A stretch of 64,000 nt of DNA. Source: Cryobacterium glucosi. GTDB taxonomy: Bacteria; Actinomycetota; Actinomycetes; Actinomycetales; Microbacteriaceae. Every line of letters begins with the position of its first letter. The first letter of the stretch is position 1. Location of the stretch: NCBI RefSeq assembly GCF_004402235.1, contig NZ_SOFS01000034.1, forward strand, positions 357-64,356. Reading direction: 5' to 3'. Positions 54,010-61,971 of the stretch are shown piece by piece. The notes under the pieces were generated by a model, which was not told the origin of the DNA, did not search any database, and worked only from the letters and a program-made list of their open reading frames with translations. Position numbers and translations under genes: made by a program.

Positions 54010-54794
54010 AACGGGCGGGGTGGGGGTGAGGGGGCGAAGAGCAGGGACGGATGCCCGCCGCGGGGGTGCGGGACGACGAAACTGTCGACGCCGTAGACCT
54101 TGGCGATGACTCTTGGGACCAGGACATCGGCGGGTGTGCCTGCGGCTGCCAGGCGGCCGTCGGCGAGCAACAGGATCTGGTCGCAGTATGCGGCGGCGAG
54201 GTTGAGGTCGTGCAGGGCGAGGACGGCGGTGAGGCCGAGGTCCCGCACCTGGGCGAGCAGACCGAGCTGGCCGCCGATGTCGAGGTGGTTGGTCGGCTCG
54301 TCGAGCAGGAGCAGGTTCGGCCGCTGGGCTAGCGCGCGGGCGATCTGCACCCGCTGCTGCTCGCCGCCGCTCAGGGTGCCCCAGCTTCGGTCGGCGAGGT
54401 CGGTGCCGCCGACCTGGGCGAGCGATTCGGCGACAATGCGCAGGTCCTCGGCGCCGTCGAAGCCGCCGAAGATTCCGGAGCGGTACGGAATACGACCGAG
54501 GAGGACGACCTCGCGCACGAGCAGGTCGATCGTGGGGCTCGCGTTCTGCTCGAGGAGGGCGATCCGGCGGGCGGTTTCGCGTCGGCCGAGGGTCGCCAGG
54601 GGTGCGTCGTCGAGGGTGATCCGCCCGCTCGTCGGGGTGTGCAGGCCCGCGATGAGGCGCAGCAGTGTGGACTTTCCCGCGCCGTTCGGGCCGAGCAGGC
54701 CCGTCACCGAGCCGGTCGGAATGATCGCGGAGACGTCGTCCAGGATCGTGCGCCCGCCGACGCGGAACGACACCCGCTCGATGACTACACCCAT
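53982..54794 (-). CDS. proposed F420-0/deazaflavin ABC importer, ATP-binding protein
   Basis: A 270-residue ATPase of the FecE/BtuD type: Walker A GPNGAGKST (residues 34-42), Q-loop LLEQNASPTID, signature LSGGEQQRVQ, Walker B LLLLDEPTNHLD and H-loop ALHDLNLA. By itself it looks like any siderophore or cobalamin importer ATPase. Its place in a three-gene cassette beside F420 genes matches the TIGRFAM-defined proposed F420-0 transporter. The start at 54794 overlaps the permease stop by 10 bases. The last eight residues come from a family A palindrome, so the native C-terminus was probably replaced. Confidence 0.85.
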   Translation of the reverse strand: MGVVIERVSFRVGGRTILDDVSAIIPTGSVTGLLGPNGAGKSTLLRLIAGLHTPTSGRITLDDAPLATLGRRETARRIALLEQNASPTIDLLVREVVLLGRIPYRSGIFGGFDGAEDLRIVAESLAQVGGTDLADRSWGTLSGGEQQRVQIARALAQRPNLLLLDEPTNHLDIGGQLGLLAQVRDLGLTAVLALHDLNLAAAYCDQILLLADGRLAAAGTPADVLVPRVIAKVYGVDSFVVPHPRGGHPSLLFAPSPPPRPFAKAGESSL

Positions 54795-55858
54795 GAAACG
54801 GACTTCCGGCTCTTGATCAGCGCGATGAACACCGGAACCCCGATCAGGGCGGTGATGATGCCCACCGGCAGCTCGCGCGGGTCGAAGACCGTTCGGGCGA
54901 GGGTGTCCGCGATCACGAGGAACACCGCGCCATATACCGCGACGAGCGGCAGCAGCCTGCGGTGCCCCGGCCCGCTGAGCCCGCGCACGAGGTGCGGGAG
55001 GATCAGCCCGACGAACCCGATCGCACCGCTCACGGCGACCATCGCCCCGGTCAGCAGTGCCACCGTGCCGAGGAGCGCCCACCGGGTGCGGTTGACGTCG
55101 ACTCCGAGCGAGGCCGCGGCGGTGTCGCCGAAGGCGAAGGCGTCCAGCCGGCTCGCGGCGAGCACGAGCCCGGTGCCGGCGAGGAGGAGCGCGCTCCCGG
55201 CGATGAGGACCGTGGCCCAGGAACTGCCGGCGAGGGAGCCGAGCAGCCAGTTCAGGATCTCCCGGTAGGAGTCGCCCTTGGCCGACCAGAAGATCACGAA
55301 GGAGGTGCCCGCCGCGCCGAGCTGGGCGATCGCGAGGCCGGCGAGCACGGCCCGGCCGGGCGTGATCGTTCCGCCGACCCTGGCAATGGAGAGCGTCGCG
55401 ATGAGCGCGGCGAGTGCGCCGGCGAAGGCGGCGAGCGGGAGTGCGACCCCGACGCCGAGAATCACGACGCAGACCGCGCCGAGCGACGCCCCTGAGGACA
55501 GCCCGAGAAGGTACGGGTCGGCGAGCGGGTTGCGGGTCACGCTCTGCATGACCGCGCCGCTCAGGGCGAGGCCCGCACCGACGAACGCCGCGGTCAGCAC
55601 CCGGGGGAGCCGCAGCTGCCAGACGATCGCGTCAGTGAGGACGGGCACCGTGCCGGAGTGCGGGAAGCCGAGGTGCGCCGCGAGGCTGCCTGCGACATCC
55701 GCCAGGTTCACCGGAGCGGGCCCGATCGTCACGGCCAGCGCGGAGACGAGCACAAGCGCGGCCAGGGCGAGCGCGAGCCACAGCCCGAAGCGGCCGTTCC
55801 GGCGAGCGGATGCGGCCGGCCGGGTCCGTCCCGCCACGGAGTCCGTGCCCGCAGTCAC
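54785..55858 (-). CDS. proposed F420-0/deazaflavin ABC importer, FecCD-type permease
   Basis: A 357-residue permease with ten hydrophobic helices. The FecCD signatures are RLPRVLTAAFVGAGLALSGAVMQSVTRNPLADPYLLGLSSGAS (residues 73-115) and GAIGFVGLILPHLVRGLSGPGHRRLLP near residue 275, which includes the cytoplasmic coupling helix. Type II importers of this class move iron-siderophores, haem, cobalamin or similar cofactors. GTG start, three bases after the stop of the binding-protein gene; its stop overlaps the ATPase start. Confidence 0.88.
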   Translation of the reverse strand: MTAGTDSVAGRTRPAASARRNGRFGLWLALALAALVLVSALAVTIGPAPVNLADVAGSLAAHLGFPHSGTVPVLTDAIVWQLRLPRVLTAAFVGAGLALSGAVMQSVTRNPLADPYLLGLSSGASLGAVCVVILGVGVALPLAAFAGALAALIATLSIARVGGTITPGRAVLAGLAIAQLGAAGTSFVIFWSAKGDSYREILNWLLGSLAGSSWATVLIAGSALLLAGTGLVLAASRLDAFAFGDTAAASLGVDVNRTRWALLGTVALLTGAMVAVSGAIGFVGLILPHLVRGLSGPGHRRLLPLVAVYGAVFLVIADTLARTVFDPRELPVGIITALIGVPVFIALIKSRKSVSWV

Positions 55859-55861
55859 CGA

Positions 55862-56914
55862 CTACTTGCTCAGCGAGTTGAGGTCGGCCAGCTGGTCGAT
55901 CGTCGTTGCCGCGGCCTCGACGTTGCGGATGCCGGCCTCCGTCGAAGCGAACGGGAGGGTGATGTACCGCTTGTTCTTCACCGCGGTGAGGTTCTTCGTC
56001 GCGGGGTTGGTCTCGAGGGTCTTGATCTTCGACTCTGCCGTGTTCCAGGTCGCGTCGACGAGCACGATCACGCTCGGATCGGCAGCGACGACGGATTCCC
56101 AGCCGACGGAGGTCCAGGTGTCCTTCACGCTCGCGAAGACGTTCGTGAGTCCGGCGGCATCCATGATCATCTGCGGCGCACCGATCCCGGCACCGACGTA
56201 CGGGCTGTCGACGCCGCTCGAATACCAGAGCGCAGAGGTCTTCGTCGTCGCGGGGGAGAGCGTCGTGAGCTCCTTGCGCTGGGTGGCGACGAGCCGTGCG
56301 GCTGCCTCGGGGGCCCCGAAAACGGCGCCGGCCTGGGTGATCTCCCCGAAGACGGTGTCGAAGGTGAGCGGATTGGGCTGGTCGGCGCCCTTGCAGGCCG
56401 ACGGCGCGACATAGCTGCCGATGCCGACCGCGGCGAGGGTGTCGCGGGTGCCGACGCCGTCAGCGGCGAAGTTGGACTCCCACCCGCCGAAGACGAAATC
56501 AGGGTTCAGGGCGAGCACGGCCTCCTGGCTGGGCAGGAAGTCGCTGACGACCTTGAGGTTGGTGCCGATCGAGCTGAGCGCCTGCGGGAGCGGACCGTCG
56601 AGGAACGCGGTGCCGACGATCTTGTCGCCGAGGCCGAGCGCGAGGAGAAGTTCCGTGGCCGACGACTTGATCGACACGATCCGGCTCGGGGCCTTCGTGA
56701 CCGTGACCGTCGTGCCGCAGTTCTCGATCGTGAGCGGGTAGGCCGGCTTCGACGTCGGGGTGGGGCTGGCCGTGACCGCATCCGGGGCGGGGCCTGCGGG
56801 AATCGGGCTCGTGGTCGCGCAGCCTCCGAGGAGGGCGGTGAGCGCCGTGGCAGCAATGAGCGCCGGCCAGGCGCGAGAAGCGCGGGGCCCGCGGAAGAAC
56901 GGGAGACGTGTCAT
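55862..56914 (-). CDS. proposed F420-0/deazaflavin-binding lipoprotein of the ABC importer
   Basis: A 350-residue exported binding protein of the BtuF/FecB type. A signal peptide (residues 1-28) ends in the lipobox LLGGC, followed by a Thr/Pro/Ser linker and NCGTTVTVTKAPSRIVSIKS. DKIVGTAFLDGPLP, SQEAVLALNPDFVFGGWESNFAADGVGTRD and YVGAGIGAPQMIMDAAGLTNVF are features I associate with the TIGRFAM proposed F420-0 binding family rather than siderophore or B12 binders. That family was proposed only from genomic context. The SD is GAAGG, 5 bases before the ATG at 56914. It is first gene of the operon, divergent from the pyrimidine operon. Confidence 0.82.
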   Translation of the reverse strand: MTRLPFFRGPRASRAWPALIAATALTALLGGCATTSPIPAGPAPDAVTASPTPTSKPAYPLTIENCGTTVTVTKAPSRIVSIKSSATELLLALGLGDKIVGTAFLDGPLPQALSSIGTNLKVVSDFLPSQEAVLALNPDFVFGGWESNFAADGVGTRDTLAAVGIGSYVAPSACKGADQPNPLTFDTVFGEITQAGAVFGAPEAAARLVATQRKELTTLSPATTKTSALWYSSGVDSPYVGAGIGAPQMIMDAAGLTNVFASVKDTWTSVGWESVVAADPSVIVLVDATWNTAESKIKTLETNPATKNLTAVKNKRYITLPFASTEAGIRNVEAAATTIDQLADLNSLSK

Positions 56915-57033
56915 GAGACCTTCGGTGGCCGGGCGGGACTTTCTGAATGGTACCAGCGCCGGATAACGGTTTCGCTGAGTGCTTGCCTCCCGGCCCGTTG
57001 GGCGACAGGATGATCCACACGCACTCAGCACGC

Positions 57034-57055
57034 CGGACGTTTCGGCGGACGTTTC
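57034..57055. repeat. direct repeat CGGACGTTTC, two copies 12 bp apart
   Basis: Exact copies at 57034-57043 and 57046-57055 lie 36 bp before the beta-ureidopropionase start in the divergent promoter region. The spacing of about one helical turn fits a regulator site, for instance for the LysR protein at 61972, but no binding protein is known. Confidence 0.5.
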
Positions 57056-57090
57056 AGTTATCTCGCAGTAGTGACTTGGTGGAGGCAGAC

Positions 57091-58002
57091 ATGTCCGACG
57101 GATCCAATACCCCGGCCAGCGCGAAGATCCGCGCGGATGCGGCCGGCAAGGGCGGGAACATCGTGAGAGCCGCGATCACCCAGGCCACCTGGACCGGCGA
57201 CGAAGCGTCGATGATCGCCAAGCACGAGGGATTCGTGCGCTCTGCGGCCGCGCAGGGAGCGCAGGTGATCTGCTTCCAGGAGCTCTTCCACGGCCCCTAC
57301 TTCGGCATCATCCAGGACCCCCAGTACTACGGCTACGCGACGAGCGTTCCGGGCCCCCTCGTCGAACGGTTCCAGGCGCTCGCCGCAGAGCACCACATCG
57401 TGATCGTGCTTCCGGTCTACGAGGAGGAGCAGGCAGGCGTGCTCTACAACACCGCCGCCGTGATCGACGCCGACGGGAGCTACCTCGGCAAGTACCGCAA
57501 GCACCACATCCCGCACCTCCCGCAGTTCTGGGAGAAGTTCTACTTCCGTCCCGGCAACCTCGACTACCCGGTCTTCGACACCGCGGTCGGCAAGATCGGC
57601 GTCTACATCTGCTACGACCGGCACTTCCCGGAGGGCTGGCGCATCCTCGGCCTGAACGGCGCCGAGATCGTCTTCAACCCCTCGGCCACCAAGCCCGGCC
57701 TGTCCAACCGGCTCTGGGAACTCGAACAGCCGGCCGCGGCGGTCGCCAACCAGTACTTCATCGGCGCCAACAACCGGATCGGCACCGAAACCGAGGAATT
57801 CGGCGACGAGGCCGTCACCTTCTACGGCAGCTCCTACTTCGTCGACCCGCGCGGCAACTACGTCGGCGCCATCGCCTCGACCGACACCGACGAGATCGTG
57901 ATCCGCGACCTCGACCTGGGCCTCATCCGCGAGACGCGCAACTCCTGGCAGTTCTACCGCGACCGCAGGCCGGACTCCTACGACCCGATCGCCCGCGCAT
58001 GA
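57091..58002 (+). CDS. nitrilase-family amidohydrolase, probable beta-ureidopropionase
   Basis: A 303-residue carbon-nitrogen hydrolase. The catalytic triad is E64 (CFQELFHGPY), K137 (LGKYRKHHIP) and C174 (VYICYDRHFPEGW). The HHIPHLPQFWEKFYFRPGN segment is typical of N-carbamoyl-beta-alanine (beta-ureidopropionate) and N-carbamoylputrescine amidohydrolases. The next gene encodes dihydropyrimidinase, so the first activity is favoured: N-carbamoyl-beta-alanine to beta-alanine, CO2 and ammonia. The ATG at 57091 follows GGAGG at 5 bases. Its stop overlaps the dihydropyrimidinase start by 4 bases. Confidence 0.88.
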   Translation: MSDGSNTPASAKIRADAAGKGGNIVRAAITQATWTGDEASMIAKHEGFVRSAAAQGAQVICFQELFHGPYFGIIQDPQYYGYATSVPGPLVERFQALAAEHHIVIVLPVYEEEQAGVLYNTAAVIDADGSYLGKYRKHHIPHLPQFWEKFYFRPGNLDYPVFDTAVGKIGVYICYDRHFPEGWRILGLNGAEIVFNPSATKPGLSNRLWELEQPAAAVANQYFIGANNRIGTETEEFGDEAVTFYGSSYFVDPRGNYVGAIASTDTDEIVIRDLDLGLIRETRNSWQFYRDRRPDSYDPIARA

Positions 58003-59432
58003 GCGCCCGGGTGGGGCGCACCCTGATCCGGGGCGGCACTGTGGTCAGCTCGACCGGCCGCTCAGAAGCGGATGTCCTCATCGACGGCGAGAAGATCGTC
58101 GCGGTGTTCGCCCCCGGCTCCGCCATTTTCGGGTTCGACGTCGCGGCATCCGCCGACACGGTGATCGACGCGACCGGGAAGTACGTGATCCCCGGCGGCA
58201 TCGACGCGCACACCCACATGGAGCTGCCGTTCGGCGGCACCGCGGCCTCAGACACCTTCGAGACCGGCACCCGCGCGGCCGCGTGGGGCGGCACGACGAC
58301 GATCATCGACTTCGCCGTGCAGAGCTACGGGCAGCGTGTCTTCGACGGCCTCGCGACCTGGCACGACAAGGCGGCGGGGAACTGCGCCATCGACTACGGC
58401 TTCCACCAGATCATCGGCGACCTCAACACGGACTCGCTGCAGGCCATGGACGGGCTGCTCGCCGAGGGCGTGTCGAGCTTCAAGCTCTTCATGGCCTACC
58501 CGGGCGTCTTCTACTCCGACGACGCGCAGATCCTCCGGGCGATGCAGAAGTCGGCGGAGACCGGGCTCATGACGATGATGCACGCCGAGAACGGGCCGGC
58601 GATCGACGTGCTCGTCGGTCAACTCCTCGCAGAGGGCAAGACCGACCCGTACTATCACGGCATCGCGCGGGCCTGGCAGCTCGAGGAGGAGGCCACCCAC
58701 CGGGCGATCATGCTCGCCGACCTGACCGGGGCGCCACTGTACGTCGTGCACGTCAGCGCGAAGCAGGCCGTCGCGCAGCTCGCGGCGGCCCGCTCCCGCG
58801 GCAAGAACGTTTTCGGGGAGACCTGCCCGCAGTACCTCTACCTCTCCCTCGAGGAGAACCTCGGCGCCCCGGGCTTCGAGGGCGCGAAGTGGGTGTGCTC
58901 CACGCCGCTGCGCAGCCGCGCGGAGGGGCACCAGGAGGAGCTCTGGCAGAGCCTCCGAACCAACGAACTGCAGCTCGTCTCGACCGACCACTGCCCGTTC
59001 TGCATGAAGGGCCAGAAAGACCTCGGCCTCGGCGACTTCTCGAAGATCCCGAACGGGATCGGCTCGGTCGAGCACCGCCTCGACCTGCTCTACCAGGGCG
59101 TCGTCGAGGGGCGGATCACCCTCGAACGCTGGGTCGAGCTGACCTCGACGACCCCGGCGCGGATGTTCGGCCTCTACGGCACCAAGGGCGTGATCCAGCC
59201 GGGGGCGGATGCCGACGTGGTCCTCTACGACCCGGCCGGGCACACCTCGATCGGGCTGGGCAAGACCCACCACATGAACATGGACCACTCCGCCTGGGAA
59301 GGGTACGAGATCGACGGGCACGTCGACACGGTGCTCAGCCGGGGCAAGGTCATCGTCGACGGCAACAGCTACCTCGGGGCGAAGGGCGACGGGCGGTACC
59401 TGCCGCGCGGCCTGAGCCAGTACCTGATCTAG
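57999..59432 (+). CDS. hydA: dihydropyrimidinase (hydantoinase)
   Basis: A 477-residue cyclic amidohydrolase that opens dihydrouracil or dihydrothymine to the N-carbamoyl-beta-amino acid. Zinc ligands are H71-x-H73 (IDAHTHMELPFGG), the carboxylated K162 (SFKLFMAYPG), H195 (MMHAENG), a later His in VVHVSAKQA and Asp in STDHCPF. Length and the FGGT and ENLGAPGFEG motifs are normal for the family. It is translationally coupled to the beta-ureidopropionase gene. The enzyme may also act on hydantoins. Confidence 0.94.
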   Translation: MSARVGRTLIRGGTVVSSTGRSEADVLIDGEKIVAVFAPGSAIFGFDVAASADTVIDATGKYVIPGGIDAHTHMELPFGGTAASDTFETGTRAAAWGGTTTIIDFAVQSYGQRVFDGLATWHDKAAGNCAIDYGFHQIIGDLNTDSLQAMDGLLAEGVSSFKLFMAYPGVFYSDDAQILRAMQKSAETGLMTMMHAENGPAIDVLVGQLLAEGKTDPYYHGIARAWQLEEEATHRAIMLADLTGAPLYVVHVSAKQAVAQLAAARSRGKNVFGETCPQYLYLSLEENLGAPGFEGAKWVCSTPLRSRAEGHQEELWQSLRTNELQLVSTDHCPFCMKGQKDLGLGDFSKIPNGIGSVEHRLDLLYQGVVEGRITLERWVELTSTTPARMFGLYGTKGVIQPGADADVVLYDPAGHTSIGLGKTHHMNMDHSAWEGYEIDGHVDTVLSRGKVIVDGNSYLGAKGDGRYLPRGLSQYLI

Positions 59433-59491
59433 GCGCGCCGGCCAGGCATCCGCCACCCACCGCCCACCACCGACAGAGCGCAGGGAACCCC

Positions 59492-60508
59492 ATGGACTTC
59501 GGAGCAGTGCTGCAGACCAACCCGCCATCGGCCAGGGTCGTGCAGCTCGCGCAGCTCGCAGAGGCCTACGGCTTCAGCCACGTCTGGACCTTCGACTCGC
59601 ACCTGCTCTGGCAGGAACCGTACGTGATCCACAGCCGCATCCTCGCCGAGACCCGCAAGATCATGGTCGGGCCGATGGTCACGAACCCGTCCACCCGCGA
59701 CTGGACCGTCACCGCATCGACCTTCGCGACCCTCAACGAGATGTACGGCAACCGCACGATCTGCGGCATCGGGCGTGGCGACTCCGCCGTGCGCGTCACG
59801 AACGGCGCCCCCGCGACGCTCAAGACCCTGCGGGAGGCGATCCACGTCATCCGCGAGCTCGGCAACTCCCGCGCCGTCGAGTACAACGGCGCCACCCTCC
59901 GCTTTCCGTGGAGCTTCGGCAGCTCCCTCGAGGTGTGGGTCGCCGCGTACGGGCCGCTCGCGCTCAAGCTCACGGGAGAGGTCGGGGACGGATTCATCCT
60001 GCAGATGGCCGACCTCGACGTTGCCGAGTGGATGATCAGCACGGTGCGGAAGGCGGCGGCAGCGGCAGGCCGGGACCCGGCATCCGTGAAATTCTGCGTC
60101 GCCGCCCCGATGTACATCGGAGAGGACTGGGAGCACATGCGCAACCAGTGCCGCTGGTTCGGCGGCATGGTCGGCAACCACGTCGCCGACATCGTCGCCA
60201 AGTACGGCGCCGACTCCGCGGTCCCGCGCGCCCTCACCGACTACATCGCCGGGCGCGAAGGCTACGACTACAACCAGCACGGCCGCGCGGGCAACACCCA
60301 CGCCGACTTCGTGCCCGACGAGATCGTCGACCGGTTCTGCGTGCTCGGCACCAAAGCGGATCACATCAGGAAGCTCGAGGCACTCCGCGAGCTGGGTGTC
60401 GACCAGTTCGCCGGGTACCTGCAGCACGACAACAAGGAAGAGACCCTGCGTGTGTACGGTGAGAGCATCATCCCGGCGCTCAACACAGCGCCCGCCGCGA
60501 AGATCTGA
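59492..60508 (+). CDS. luciferase-like (LLM) flavin/F420 oxidoreductase of the pyrimidine operon
   Basis: A 338-residue TIM-barrel LLM protein. MDFGAVLQTNPPSARVVQLAQLAEAYGFSHVWTFDSHLLWQEP begins the chain, GIGRGDSAVR is near residue 93 and AAYGPLALKLTGEVGDGFILQ holds the cofactor phosphate loop. It resembles a subfamily annotated as F420-dependent by similarity, though members also occur in organisms without F420 and probably use FMN there. It sits 59 bp after dihydropyrimidinase in the same operon. A role in reducing or oxidising a pyrimidine-derived ring is plausible but unproven. The ATG at 59492 follows AGGGA. Contrast with Fgd at 50567, whose motifs differ. Confidence 0.85.
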   Translation: MDFGAVLQTNPPSARVVQLAQLAEAYGFSHVWTFDSHLLWQEPYVIHSRILAETRKIMVGPMVTNPSTRDWTVTASTFATLNEMYGNRTICGIGRGDSAVRVTNGAPATLKTLREAIHVIRELGNSRAVEYNGATLRFPWSFGSSLEVWVAAYGPLALKLTGEVGDGFILQMADLDVAEWMISTVRKAAAAAGRDPASVKFCVAAPMYIGEDWEHMRNQCRWFGGMVGNHVADIVAKYGADSAVPRALTDYIAGREGYDYNQHGRAGNTHADFVPDEIVDRFCVLGTKADHIRKLEALRELGVDQFAGYLQHDNKEETLRVYGESIIPALNTAPAAKI

Positions 60509-60545
60509 GAATGGCAGCCCGGGTGCGAGAACAAGGAGAACCGCT

Positions 60546-61856
60546 GTGACTGATACCGATCGGCTCGACGAACTCACCGTCGACCTCGACCTCGCCCACG
60601 TGTTCCATTCCTGGTCGGCCCAGGGCGGCGGACGCACCCCGTTCGTCCTCGCCGGCGGGCTCGGAACCCGGGTCTGGGACCACTCCGGCACCACGTTTCT
60701 CGACTTCTCCAGCCAGCTGGTCAACCTCAACATCGGCCACCAGCATCCGGCCGTCGTGCGCGCGATCGTCGAACAGGCCGGCCTGCTCGCCACGGTCGCG
60801 CCCGCGACGGCCAACCTCACCCGCGGCCAGGCCGCGAGCCGCATCGTCGCCCGCGCGCCCGACGGCTTCCACAAGGTGTTCTTCACCAACGGCGGGGCGG
60901 ATGCGAATGAGAACGCGATCCGGCTGGCCCGGTTGCACACCGGTCGCGACAAGATCCTCTCGACCTATCGCTCGTACCACGGCAACACCGGGGCCGCGAT
61001 CGTCGCGACGGGGGACTGGCGCCGGGTACCGAACGAGTTCGCGCGCGGGCACGCGCATTTCTTCGGCCCGTACCTCTACCGCAGCGACTTCTGGGCCACG
61101 ACCCCGGAGCAGGAGTGCGAGCGCGCCCTGCGGCACCTCGAGCGCGTGATCCAGAGCGAGGGGCCGAGCGGGATCGCCGCCGTGCTGCTCGAGACGATCC
61201 CGGGCACCGCGGGCGTGCTGCTGCCGCCGCCCGGGTACCTGCCGGGGGTGCGCGCCCTGTGCGACCGCTACGGCATCCTGCTGATCCTCGACGAGGTGAT
61301 GGCGGGCTTCGGCCGCACCGGCAGCTGGCTCGCCCTCGATCTCTACGACGTGGTGCCCGACCTGATCACCTTCGCGAAGGGCGTCAACTCGGGGTACGTG
61401 CCCGCGGGCGGGGTGATCATCCCGGATTCGATCGCGAACGACTTCGACACGACCGTGTTCCCCGGCGGACTCACCTACAGCGGGCATCCGCTCGCCATGG
61501 CCGCGATCGTGGCGACGCTCGACGCGATGGAGGCGGAGGGGATCGTCGACAACGCGGCCAGGATAGGGAGGGACGTGCTCGCGCCGGGGCTCGCGGAGCT
61601 TGCGGAGCGGCACCCGATCATCGGTGAGGTGCGCGGCGTCGGCGTGTTCTGGGCGCTCGAACTGGTCGCGGACCGCGCGACCAGGGAACCGGTGGGAGCC
61701 GGGGTGATGGCGAAGATCAAGGCCGGGCTGCTCGCCCGCGGACTGCTGCCCTTCATCGCCGAGAACCGCATCCACGTGGTACCCCCGTGCGTCGTGACCG
61801 ACGCCGAGGCAGCCGAAGCCTTGGCGATCTACGACGAGGTCCTCTCCCTCCCCTAG
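60546..61856 (+). CDS. class III aminotransferase, probable beta-alanine (omega-amino acid) transaminase
   Basis: A 436-residue PLP enzyme. HKVFFTNGGADANENAIRLAR near residue 110 binds the cofactor phosphate. The ring-N Asp is in LLILDEVMAGFGRTG (D249), and the Schiff-base Lys is K278 (LITFAKGVNSGYVPAGG). TYSGHPLAMAAI and an Arg-bearing C-terminal half match omega-amino acid:pyruvate transaminases. In this operon it would convert beta-alanine to malonate semialdehyde, the last step visible here. The GTG at 60546 follows AAGGAG at 7 bases. A terminator palindrome follows the stop. Confidence 0.9.
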   Translation: MTDTDRLDELTVDLDLAHVFHSWSAQGGGRTPFVLAGGLGTRVWDHSGTTFLDFSSQLVNLNIGHQHPAVVRAIVEQAGLLATVAPATANLTRGQAASRIVARAPDGFHKVFFTNGGADANENAIRLARLHTGRDKILSTYRSYHGNTGAAIVATGDWRRVPNEFARGHAHFFGPYLYRSDFWATTPEQECERALRHLERVIQSEGPSGIAAVLLETIPGTAGVLLPPPGYLPGVRALCDRYGILLILDEVMAGFGRTGSWLALDLYDVVPDLITFAKGVNSGYVPAGGVIIPDSIANDFDTTVFPGGLTYSGHPLAMAAIVATLDAMEAEGIVDNAARIGRDVLAPGLAELAERHPIIGEVRGVGVFWALELVADRATREPVGAGVMAKIKAGLLARGLLPFIAENRIHVVPPCVVTDAEAAEALAIYDEVLSLP

Positions 61857-61890
61857 CCCCTCCCCTCCCGCTTGCTCGCGTCCGCTCTTC

Positions 61891-61951
61891 CGCGAGAGTA
61901 CGAAATGTGCCCCGAAATGGCGCGAATACGGGCACATTTCGTACTCTCGCG
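61891..61951. terminator. bidirectional terminator palindrome, family B, copy 2
   Basis: Perfect 23-bp arms (61891-61913 and 61929-61951) starting CGCGAGAGTACGAAA, 15-base centre. Outer 15 bases match copy 1 at 12416-12478. It lies between the convergent aminotransferase and LysR genes, again the position of a shared terminator, though the T-run is only TTTC. Confidence 0.85.
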
Positions 61952-61971
61952 TGAGGGGTGGGCGCGGCTTC

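Noticed and set aside
54785-55858. Siderophore importer call for the FecCD-type cassette
   Set aside because: Possible by fold, but there is no iron-regulator-like site I can recognise upstream, no siderophore genes nearby, and the context is F420 synthesis.
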